This document shows positions 10,051-18,272 of a stretch of DNA of 64,000 nt, piece after piece; within the stretch, counting starts at the first letter, position 1; each line of letters begins with the position of its first letter. The position numbers were made by a program, and so were the translations under genes. The DNA comes from Mangrovibacterium sp041596335 (GTDB taxonomy: Bacteria; Bacteroidota; Bacteroidia; Bacteroidales; Prolixibacteraceae), in NCBI RefSeq assembly GCF_041596335.1, contig NZ_JBFHIT010000019.1:1-64000 (forward strand). Direction: 5' to 3'. A model generated the notes under the pieces. That model did not search any database. It saw only the letters and a program-made list of their open reading frames with translations, and was not told where the DNA came from.

Positions 10051-10549
10051 AGTTCTAAAAAAATGAGAATCACACGAACAAATTCCGAGGCAAAAATATC
10101 ATTTTTAACTGCTTCATCTCACTCAAACGCCATTACATCGATATTTATGTGCTTTTTGTCGATACCACAGTAACAATTTATTTACACAACATCGTTGATG
10201 ATAATTAGCATACCGATTAGAATTTACATTGTATTCGGACAAAACCAATTTTGTTGCACGAATTCGTTCAATAAATTCAGTAACCAAACAACCGGCTTCC
10301 AGACAAACCTGAGACCAAAACGATTACATTATTCTAAATATAAGTCTCTTACTTAGCTCTTATCAGATCATATGTTTATAATAAATTAAGTTGTATAACA
10401 TTATGAGAGATAAGAAAAAGAAGCTTGCAGGTATTTGCAAACTTCTTGTGAAATAGAAAGAGGAAGAGACTAAAACATTGTAAACGAAAGCTGCGTGAAC
10501 GTCTCCAACAGGACGACGGATGAGAAACGCTATTCGTTGGCGTGGGTTT
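10051..10549. other. 499-bp intergenic region: GH57 3' UTR with terminator, and leader of the PAS kinase
   Basis: The right half (10412-10549) is the 3' untranslated region of the GH57 gene with the terminator listed separately. The left half is AT-rich and must hold the minus-strand promoter of the PAS hybrid kinase, but I could not pick out a convincing -7/-33 pair. No credible ORF: the one open frame here runs through the terminator. Confidence 0.5.
10412..10445 (-). terminator. rho-independent terminator of the GH57 gene
   Basis: On the minus strand a 10-bp stem with one mismatch (10436-10445 paired with 10420-10429, six-base loop) is followed directly by a T-rich run. It lies about 105 bases after the GH57 stop codon. 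Confidence 0.65.
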
Positions 10550-11779
10550 TTATGCGATTCGGTTGTCGTGTAATTGTTTCCGCCTTTTGCCATTTGTTGT
10601 TAACACGTGTTGCAGGCGGATATTAAAGTCACTTAGAATATTCATATAATTGACGAATGCGTCAAAGGGACTATCGAACGAACCACAACTGCAGCGATCC
10701 GGATATTCGGACAACATGCGGGTACACATGAACGAAAAATGATCACTGGTCTGTAAATACGCCCAATCTTTCTTAAGGTCAGCATCATCCGTTTGATTGA
10801 CCATGGCAGTTAACGCATACAGTATTTCAACCGCTTCACGCTGCAGGTCATTCCCCAGCCATGCCGATAAATCGGTTTTTGCACCATCCAGTCGTATTGT
10901 TTCAGGCACTTTTAATTCGGAAACAGGTTGATGACTCTCCACAACTTCTGAAGGCATGAGAAATTTAAAGTCGGTGCTCTTAAAAATTAGGGAAGGCAAT
11001 CTCTTTAGAAAGTCGAAAATACCGTTGTTCTTGTTCTTTCGACCTCCAAAATTCTCATAATCCAGGATCAGGTTAACATTCCCATCGCCTGCGGGAAGCG
11101 CTTTCAGACCAGCTACAAAGTCACTTGCGATTAACGGAACACCACACGCTTGCGGTCCGGTAAACCAACGGGCAATATCGTCGCTCATAGCAGTATTTGC
11201 AGGCAACAAGCTCAACGGGCCCCGATCGCTACTTTGGAACACACAATTCGGATTCTTTTGATCGACTGAATACGAATTTATCAGGGCCGCCTTGTACCCC
11301 ATGCCAGCAACCATACGCCCAACCTCATCGGTATAAATTAGTTTCGTGTTTGCAAATACTGTCGGCCGCTTTCCAAACGAGCTCTCCAGCTCATCGGCAT
11401 GTTTGGCTACCTGCCTTATAAATTCACCACCATCCATCACCGATGCGTACGAGTGCGCATAAGGTTGCGCCACAAATTCGACACAGCCGGTGGCCGCAAG
11501 TTTTTGAAAACTCGTAAGGACTTCAGGCGTGTATCGCTTAAACAAATCGATTGCAGTACCAGAGATTGAAAAGGCTACCTTAAACCTATTCGGATACTTC
11601 TGAATGAGTTGATAAATCAAGTCGTTCGCTCGCAAATAGCAACTATCAGCCAGCCGTTTAGCCTCCGTTTCATTATGATAATCGTCGTAATAATAGTCCG
11701 AATTACCGATATCATAAAACCTCATGCGGCGCAACCTAACAGGCTGATGGACATTAAAAAGCAAACAAATCGATTTCAT
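10550..11779 (-). CDS. GH57 alpha-amylase-like protein, probably missing the catalytic nucleophile
   Basis: A 409-residue protein of the glycoside hydrolase 57 fold. Conserved regions seen: FNVHQPVR (8-15), the SISGTA segment (71-76), ANTKLIYTDEVG (143-154) and LDYENFG (239-245). In active GH57 alpha-amylases the third region carries the glutamate nucleophile, usually in an NTELIY-like context; here that place appears to be Lys146. The fourth region keeps an aspartate (Asp240), the usual proton donor, but the following EHQ-type residues are changed to GRK. This matches the GH57 alpha-amylase-like homologues with incomplete catalytic machinery known from Bacteroidota. No signal peptide, so cytoplasmic. 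Alpha-glucan binding or a regulatory role is possible, hydrolysis unlikely. No glycogen genes are adjacent. Confidence 0.85.
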   Translation of the reverse strand: MKSICLLFNVHQPVRLRRMRFYDIGNSDYYYDDYHNETEAKRLADSCYLRANDLIYQLIQKYPNRFKVAFSISGTAIDLFKRYTPEVLTSFQKLAATGCVEFVAQPYAHSYASVMDGGEFIRQVAKHADELESSFGKRPTVFANTKLIYTDEVGRMVAGMGYKAALINSYSVDQKNPNCVFQSSDRGPLSLLPANTAMSDDIARWFTGPQACGVPLIASDFVAGLKALPAGDGNVNLILDYENFGGRKNKNNGIFDFLKRLPSLIFKSTDFKFLMPSEVVESHQPVSELKVPETIRLDGAKTDLSAWLGNDLQREAVEILYALTAMVNQTDDADLKKDWAYLQTSDHFSFMCTRMLSEYPDRCSCGSFDSPFDAFVNYMNILSDFNIRLQHVLTTNGKRRKQLHDNRIA

Positions 11780-11903
11780 TTTCTATCTATTTTTGAGTTT
11801 ATTTTCAGCTATACTAACCTGGAATTTAGCCACAGCAAATCGGGTCATCCATGATGACAGAACATGACAGCATCCTACGAATTGATCGAACAAGGGGTCT
11901 AAA

Positions 11904-12152
11904 TCAAAATCGTCGCTTAGTATGGTAGGCTGGCCGGGGTTTGCTATTGCCAGTTGGATTTATCTGATGGTCCGAATCGTGAATTTGCCAATCAACAACA
12001 AATGAACTCCCGGTATTAAATCCACCAGACAGGGGTCGTTTTGGAGATGAAACAGGTAAAACAGACTTGTTGGAGTCAACAACTTCGATCTCGCGCCGTC
12101 CGAATGTACGTTTCTTGTTGGAGTGTTTTGCAGCTTTCATATTCATACTCAT
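11904..12152 (-). CDS. small basic protein of unknown function (doubtful)
   Basis: An 82-residue ORF, rich in Lys, Arg, Ser and Asn, low in hydrophobic residues and probably disordered. It sits in the otherwise empty space between the GH57 gene and the STAND NTPase. An upstream minus-strand ATAACC/TTTATAA stretch could serve as a promoter but is not a clear consensus match. I recognise no family. It may be spurious. Confidence 0.3.
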   Translation of the reverse strand: MSMNMKAAKHSNKKRTFGRREIEVVDSNKSVLPVSSPKRPLSGGFNTGSSFVVDWQIHDSDHQINPTGNSKPRPAYHTKRRF

Positions 12153-12371
12153 TTGCCCGTTTAGGTTATAAATTACAAATTCAGATTGCCTGGTATTAAC
12201 GATTTTTGCAAGCTACACAGATTTAAATTCAATTAATTGAAATCATCTGTTCATTTCCTGTTCATTTTGTTCATCCCGTTTTTTACCTTATTCATCGATG
12301 TTTTTCTCGCCAATATCCCTGAATTGCATTAATTTTATTTTCTGAATGCTTTTATTAGAAATTGTGCGCCT

Positions 12372-14846
12372 ATGAGTAAAGAGCCTGACTTTTTATTGAT
12401 TCAACTAAAACAGGAAATCCAAAACAGGTTTGGAACGGATATTTTATACGATGCCGATTGCCAGCGACTATCTGAACTTTTGCTTGTCAAAACAAAACGT
12501 AAAATCAGCGTTTCTACCTTAAAACGCTTTTTTGGACTCGTCAAGTCACCCAATCGTCCGTCGAAATACACGCTTGACACGCTAGCCCAATTTCTCCAGT
12601 TTACCGATTGGCTCGATTTCTTAAACCGCTTCGAAAAAGAAGAGCATCCTTATGCCGGGCAGGATTCATGGGATAGCCTGAAAGAACGAAGCAAGCTTGT
12701 TACCGAAAAAAGCATCCAATCCATTCATCGGAAAATAGGAAATGAACTCACAATTCAACCACTTCGCAAATTTGCCCGAAAAAAAATCAACCGATTCCTT
12801 GAGTCCTCCGCTGTTGCAACTGCATTCATTGGCTCGAATGGTGCCGGCAAATCGAGCATCGCACTTCGAAGCACCGAATTCTTTTTCTCGGGAGAGACGG
12901 CCAAATATCCGAACGATATTGTATGCCTGATCGACGGGTGCATTTTCTACAACCTGCTGTCTGTACACAAAAAAATCAATCGCCTTAATAATCTCATTGA
13001 ATTTGATCCGCATAAAAGCTTCAGCCAAGTCTTCAATGAAAGACCGGATCTCGTAAAAGGTAGGTTCGTATTGATTATTGACGGTATCGACGATATCTTC
13101 CCCGATTACAACAAAACCGATGAGTTCGTCCAAAGCCTGACAAACATTGTATCGTTTTATGCCCATATCCCCTGGTTTAAGCTGATTATTACCTGCCGAC
13201 CGATCACCTGGCGATTTTTTGTTAACAGAATGCAAGGCAACCTGACACTAAAATCGCTCTGGTTCGATGAAACGTTCCACGGTGCTGACTACGAATTCGT
13301 CAACATACCAAAACTAACCGCAAGCGAAATCAAGTCGACCCTTAGAAATAACGAGTTTAAGGTAGCCCTTAATCAACTGCGGTTTAACCACCCCGATATT
13401 CTGGAGTGCATCGCAAATCCATACCAATTACACCTTTTTATAAAGGCGTATAAGGACAAGGGGGAAATCTATGAAATAGACCTGCTCAATCAATACATCA
13501 GCAATACCATCTTGTCGGAACCTTTTTCATATGACAAATTCCAACTAATTAAATCGTTTTTTGAACTGTGCGACATGGGAAAGAAAGGGCAGGAAGTGAA
13601 AAAGGAAGACCTCCAGCTTTCATCATCCAGACTGCTGGCATACAACGAAATAAGCAATAGCGAAATTTTCTACGAATACTCCATTCAGGACAGCTATTTG
13701 TCATTAAACACCTTTGTTCGGTTCAAGCAGAACGTCGTGTTTGTGTACTACCTTCTCAACACCCTAATTAGAGAAAACGGCCTCAGCATCGAACTTCTAA
13801 AAGAAATTAACACTCAGTACCGGAATTTACCGCAACTGCGGTGCTCGTTGCTGAAATATGCGATTAAAATTCTGGTCAAAGAAAATCAGATAACGATTTT
13901 GAAGGACATCTTCTCAATTATTTCTGAAACAAACACCACGGATGATACCACACCTAACAATTTAAGCCAATGCATGCTAACCAATACGCTGGCTTCAGAA
14001 ATCCGAACCAACACAAAACTAAGAGAAACACTTATCCCCCATTTTGCCCAATCGGAAACGGCGCGAAAGCTATTCTTTGAAAACTTTTTTGACATGGATA
14101 GCCTTGTACTTTTTTCGGGCAACAACCTCGATTATTACCTGAAATACAACCAATCGGATGAAGCCAGAAGCTATGTCTGCTTCATGAAGTTTATGCAGTA
14201 TTTTCTGGCATCAGACGAGGAAAAGTGCACCGAACAATACCAACACAATAAAAACCTCCAGGCTCCATCGGTGGACAATCCGTTAAATTTGGCGTTCTAC
14301 TATATTCCCAGGGTCATCTACCAATCTGTATTTAATGACCGCCTTGACAACTCCTTCTTTGCGGAAATTCGCCGGATCTCGTCTGAATTTGCAACCAAAG
14401 CAAAGTTGGGCGAAATTGAAAGTCCACAATTTGAATTCGCTATCATTTTTGCCTTGAACTATAGCCAATACGATCAGGAAATTATCGAACTATCCGAATT
14501 CATTTTTGAAAACTACGAGTTGTCGCATTTGAGACCGACAGGCTTCTACCAGTTCTTTATGTTGATTTACGCGAAAGCACTCCTGCACAGCAATCAAACG
14601 GAAAAAGCGAAAGAAATCTATCGGGAGGTAAAGGTAAACCAAACCGTTTTTCCTGAACACCTGAAGCGCTATATGAAAATCAGAATCCTACTCATTCAAT
14701 CGGAATTCAGGGTTGTTTTTGGAAAAACCGGGAAAGCGATCAAAAAGCTGGATGAAGTGATATCAATCGCAAAACTGCTCAAATTCAACTACTTTTACGA
14801 CAAAGCAATCCAGGCAAAACGCTATTTGCAACCTCAGTGCCCCTAA
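12372..14846 (+). CDS. STAND-type NTPase with N-terminal helical (HTH-like) domain and TPR-like C-terminus
   Basis: An 824-residue protein. Residues about 8-95 form a helical domain with the motif KRKISVSTLKRFFGLV followed by PSKYTLDTLAQFL. This domain recurs at the N-terminus of many uncharacterised Bacteroidota proteins and looks like a DNA-binding or adaptor domain. It is followed by a P-loop NTPase: Walker A GSNGAGKSS (about 154-162), Walker B FVLIIDGIDD (about 234-243) and an arginine-containing sensor IITCRPITW (about 273-281), the order of STAND/NACHT ATPases. The remaining ~450 residues are helical with TPR-like features (for example near 730-800). STAND proteins act as ligand-triggered switches in signalling or defence. 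No effector domain is recognised; it stands alone on its strand. Confidence 0.75.
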   Translation: MSKEPDFLLIQLKQEIQNRFGTDILYDADCQRLSELLLVKTKRKISVSTLKRFFGLVKSPNRPSKYTLDTLAQFLQFTDWLDFLNRFEKEEHPYAGQDSWDSLKERSKLVTEKSIQSIHRKIGNELTIQPLRKFARKKINRFLESSAVATAFIGSNGAGKSSIALRSTEFFFSGETAKYPNDIVCLIDGCIFYNLLSVHKKINRLNNLIEFDPHKSFSQVFNERPDLVKGRFVLIIDGIDDIFPDYNKTDEFVQSLTNIVSFYAHIPWFKLIITCRPITWRFFVNRMQGNLTLKSLWFDETFHGADYEFVNIPKLTASEIKSTLRNNEFKVALNQLRFNHPDILECIANPYQLHLFIKAYKDKGEIYEIDLLNQYISNTILSEPFSYDKFQLIKSFFELCDMGKKGQEVKKEDLQLSSSRLLAYNEISNSEIFYEYSIQDSYLSLNTFVRFKQNVVFVYYLLNTLIRENGLSIELLKEINTQYRNLPQLRCSLLKYAIKILVKENQITILKDIFSIISETNTTDDTTPNNLSQCMLTNTLASEIRTNTKLRETLIPHFAQSETARKLFFENFFDMDSLVLFSGNNLDYYLKYNQSDEARSYVCFMKFMQYFLASDEEKCTEQYQHNKNLQAPSVDNPLNLAFYYIPRVIYQSVFNDRLDNSFFAEIRRISSEFATKAKLGEIESPQFEFAIIFALNYSQYDQEIIELSEFIFENYELSHLRPTGFYQFFMLIYAKALLHSNQTEKAKEIYREVKVNQTVFPEHLKRYMKIRILLIQSEFRVVFGKTGKAIKKLDEVISIAKLLKFNYFYDKAIQAKRYLQPQCP

Positions 14847-15341
14847 AACTCCGCTTCCGCCCTTCTTTGCCTACACCTGCACTAAAGTTTCACTACCCGA
14901 TAGGGAGCTTAGAACCAACCGCCAACAACAAACCAGGCTGATAGACGCTAAAACTACCTGAAAAAGAAGTCCGTAGCCATTGGAATTGTTCAAAAACCGG
15001 TCGCAGATGGATAGAATCAATCTAAACTGTGCTGATTTGAATTTTTCTTTCCTTCACCAATTTCCAAAAGCACTAAGTGGATGGCATTCTACCAATTGAG
15101 ATGGCCAAACACCTTACGTGCTGACTTTCAACTAGATAAAAACCCACGATTTTCCTTTTAAACTTAATTTCAGGCTGTTAGCCTCCGGAAACAAGTCCAG
15201 ATAATTGCCGCTTAAGGAAATACGCGACCGCAAATTTTCAGATCTGTATTAACTTTTGTAAACATTTTTTTTCATAAATTACAGAGTGGAATAAGAGTGA
15301 ATGTTCAATATCTAAGAGAGATATACTAATAACTGGTTTAG
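14847..15341. other. 495-bp intergenic region before the YfiR/TonB signalling operon
   Basis: No ORF or RNA gene is visible. The last 100 bases are AT-rich, with TTAACTTTTG near 15250 followed by a T-run, and must hold the promoter of the operon starting at 15342, but no clean TAnnTTTG box is seen. The first 100 bases after the STAND stop codon hold no clear terminator. Confidence 0.5.
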
Positions 15342-15887
15342 ATGGTAAGACGTTTATTTCGCATTCAGAACATACCGAAAATTGCGATCAGGATACTTGT
15401 ATTCCTTTTCATCTCCATAACTGCAACAAATTTCTGTTATTCCCAAAATATGCCTGTTCCTGAAAATATTCAGGCAGCCCTTCTTCCAAAAGTCTTAAAA
15501 TTCAGCACAACCCTACCTCAGAACTCCAAACTGCGAATGCTGATTGTATACAACAATAATTCGGCGACCAGTAAAGATGACTTAATTCGTGGACTAGGTT
15601 CGGCCATGGAAGTAAAAGCAGTCCAGTCTGGAGAGCTCGCGGCTAACATAACTAAATACGACCTGGTTTATTTTATGCCGGGAGTGGACGACATGGCATC
15701 GCTGTGTAAAATTCACAAAATACTGTCTGTTTCAGGAATCTCGCAATATGTTGAAGATGGCCAGATTTCGATCGCATTCGGACTACAGAACAACAAACCA
15801 AAAATTTTCATCAACCTGACCAGTCTGGCGAAAGAAGGACAATCGCTGTCGTCGGAAATTTTACGAATAGCAAAAGTCTACAATTGA
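15342..15887 (+). CDS. YfiR-like (DUF4154) periplasmic protein
   Basis: A 181-residue protein with an N-terminal signal peptide (hydrophobic IAIRILVFLFISITATNF, cleavage around residue 35). The C-terminal half matches the YfiR/DUF4154 pattern: a K-I-L-S-V-S-G segment (compare ILTVSD in YfiR), then a glycine, IAFGLQNNKPKIFINL, and SSEILRIAKV at the end. In Pseudomonas and Escherichia, YfiR is the periplasmic repressor of the CHASE8-domain diguanylate cyclase YfiN. Here it is the first gene of an operon with TonB-dependent receptors and a CHASE8 histidine kinase, so it likely controls that kinase. The cysteines of Pseudomonas YfiR are not obviously kept. Its stop codon is five bases before the receptor start. 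Confidence 0.82.
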   Translation: MVRRLFRIQNIPKIAIRILVFLFISITATNFCYSQNMPVPENIQAALLPKVLKFSTTLPQNSKLRMLIVYNNNSATSKDDLIRGLGSAMEVKAVQSGELAANITKYDLVYFMPGVDDMASLCKIHKILSVSGISQYVEDGQISIAFGLQNNKPKIFINLTSLAKEGQSLSSEILRIAKVYN

Positions 15888-15892
15888 GACAT

Positions 15893-18217
15893 ATGAAAAA
15901 TATACTTAAAATATTATTCTCGTTTCTGCCCGGATTCTTCCTGAACACTCAGGTTGCCGGTCAGGAGAATAAGGTATATAGCAATATGTCGCTGGACGAA
16001 CTTTTAAATATCGAGGTTGTTGTTACGGCCTCCAAACAACCGGAGGATTTATTTGAAGCGCCACTCTCGGTTACCATTATCAATAAGGATGAAATTAATA
16101 AATCGGGAGCAACAAGTATTCCGGAAGCTTTAAGGCTGTCGCCGGGACTAATTGTGCGTGAAATTACACCGGGTAATTACGACGTACAGATCAGAGGGTA
16201 TGATGACATTACCAAGAACATATACATCCCGCTGCCATATAACACCACAACTTTGGTGATGATCGACAACCGTATTGTTTACAGCTACTTCAGTGGTGGA
16301 ACATTTTGGGAATCGTTTCCGATTGACATCAACGATATCGAACGAATTGAAGTTGTAAGAGGCCCGGCTTCAGCGCTATATGGCCCGAATGCTGTTTCAG
16401 GGGTAATAAACATCATCACGTCACATTCCAATAATAAGGGACTAAACGCTTCGGTCAATGGCACAGCTGGAACACAAAATGCAAAAAATGCCACCGCAAA
16501 CATCGGCTATAACTGGAACGACCGGACAAAAATTTCGTTCTCAGGCAACTTCACCGAACGTTACCGCTACAATGAACTATACTTCGATTTTAACAAAAAA
16601 GGCTATTTCCCGATCGATCAGCTTGAAATGTTTATAAACCCAATTAAAGATGAAACAACTAAAGATCCCTGGAGCTTCGAAGACTATCAGGAAGAAGTAG
16701 GCGCCTACTATGATTCGGACCTTAGCTTAAGAAAAATCGGAGGGAATCTATTCCTGAACCACAATTTTTCGGAACAAACAAGCATTGATATTGCTCTTGG
16801 AGCGCAGAAATCACAGAGTCAGAAAATTGGTTTCATTAATATGGTAACACCCATTTCACAAAATGAATCAAAGAGTTTTTATTTTGATACACGTTTAAAG
16901 TATAAAAACTTCAATGGCCAGTTCAACATCAATTCGGGTCATGATTATAGCAACTACAGCTTCAATTCCTATAAATTCACCAATACCGAAGCAAGCCTGG
17001 AGTACCACAAGCAGTTTGGCAAAGTACGAGTCAGGCCAGGTTTGAACTACAAGCATTTATCGTACAACAGTCCGCTCACCTACGACGAATCAATGAACAT
17101 GAACACATTTGAATATCAGTTTAAAGGTGAACCAAGAAAAGCCAGCACTTACTCAGCCTATTTGCTTTCGGAATGGCGTCCAACGGCGAAACTGAGATTT
17201 ATCGGTGCAATCCGCATGGATAAATTCGACATCAATAAAAACTATTTCGTTAATTATGAGATTGCGTCGACTTTTCGTTTGAATAAAAACAATTTATTGC
17301 GCTATGTCTATTCGGTCGCTAACAAATCGCCGTTCTTTTTAGATACCTATCTGAATACCGACATGGAGACAACAATTAACTATTATGATGAAAACACGAA
17401 CACAATAGCTCCAATTCCGGCATACATCTCCATTCAGGGGCAGGAAGACCTTAAGTACCCTACCATCAGCAATCATGAGCTCTGCTGGAGAACTAAGTTT
17501 AACTCAAATACAAGTCTTGATCTAGAGCTGTTCTATTCGAAAGTCAGAAATTTTGTCAATGCAAATCTATACCGGCAATATGAAGTCATTCAACAGTTGA
17601 ACCCGGAAAGTGGCACGGACTCTCTGATCTCGATTGATGTTGACGGACAGGTACTATTCGAAAATTACGACTTGACAGCGAACCAATTTGGTGTCGGATT
17701 CACCTTCAACTATGATTTCAGCAATAAGTTAAATGCAAAACTGTATGGCACTTATCAAACAACCAAAATATCGGGGAGAAAAGACATTGACTTTGTTACT
17801 ACCGGTATTCAATTGAGTCCGGTCACTAGTGATAATATCCTGAAGGTAAAGGTAAATACAACCATGAATCCAACACAATGGAACGAAGCACTAACCCCTT
17901 CTTTTTACGGTGGATTTTTACTGAATTACAGACCCGGAAAAAACTGGAATCTGAGTACCGATGGCTACTTCTATTCGGACCAAAAATTCACCTACTACAA
18001 TTATTACAAACTAGGAAATGAATCCAGTATTGAAAATGCAAAAGTCCAAGCCAACATCAATACCAATATTATATTGAACGCTAAAGCAAGCTATAAAATC
18101 AGCAGCAATTTAAGCTCGTACATCACACTAAGAAACACATTAGGAAAACATTATGAATATGGTTTTGCCGATCAACTAGGTTCATTGGTTCTAATCGGAA
18201 TTCAATGGGGGCTATAG
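15893..18217 (+). CDS. TonB-dependent outer-membrane receptor, copy 1
   Basis: A 774-residue receptor from the ATG at 15893; a TTG nine bases upstream is less likely because the ATG is followed directly by a good signal peptide (KNILKILFSFLPGFFL). The mature protein opens with MSLDELLNIEVVVTASKQ, the short N-terminal segment of FecA-like and Proteobacterial receptors, not the carboxypeptidase-like domain of SusC. The plug is about 45-170 with DIERIEVVRGPASALYGPNAVSGVINI, and the barrel covers the rest, ending in IGIQWGL with a typical aromatic C-terminal strand. No SusD partner follows. It lies between the YfiR-like gene and a second receptor, so it may sense a ligand rather than only import it. 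Confidence 0.93.
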   Translation: MKNILKILFSFLPGFFLNTQVAGQENKVYSNMSLDELLNIEVVVTASKQPEDLFEAPLSVTIINKDEINKSGATSIPEALRLSPGLIVREITPGNYDVQIRGYDDITKNIYIPLPYNTTTLVMIDNRIVYSYFSGGTFWESFPIDINDIERIEVVRGPASALYGPNAVSGVINIITSHSNNKGLNASVNGTAGTQNAKNATANIGYNWNDRTKISFSGNFTERYRYNELYFDFNKKGYFPIDQLEMFINPIKDETTKDPWSFEDYQEEVGAYYDSDLSLRKIGGNLFLNHNFSEQTSIDIALGAQKSQSQKIGFINMVTPISQNESKSFYFDTRLKYKNFNGQFNINSGHDYSNYSFNSYKFTNTEASLEYHKQFGKVRVRPGLNYKHLSYNSPLTYDESMNMNTFEYQFKGEPRKASTYSAYLLSEWRPTAKLRFIGAIRMDKFDINKNYFVNYEIASTFRLNKNNLLRYVYSVANKSPFFLDTYLNTDMETTINYYDENTNTIAPIPAYISIQGQEDLKYPTISNHELCWRTKFNSNTSLDLELFYSKVRNFVNANLYRQYEVIQQLNPESGTDSLISIDVDGQVLFENYDLTANQFGVGFTFNYDFSNKLNAKLYGTYQTTKISGRKDIDFVTTGIQLSPVTSDNILKVKVNTTMNPTQWNEALTPSFYGGFLLNYRPGKNWNLSTDGYFYSDQKFTYYNYYKLGNESSIENAKVQANINTNIILNAKASYKISSNLSSYITLRNTLGKHYEYGFADQLGSLVLIGIQWGL

Positions 18218-18272
18218 GGCACGAATATGATGCAACAAGCCGGATAATAAACGACAGGAAACACAAGATCGC

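Noticed and set aside
10363..10593. 76-residue minus-strand ORF after GH57
   Set aside because: It overlaps the GH57 3' end and reads through the terminator; the sequence has no protein-like conservation.
12666..13235. 189-residue ORF antisense to the STAND gene
   Set aside because: Frame shadow of a well-supported gene with Walker motifs on the other strand.
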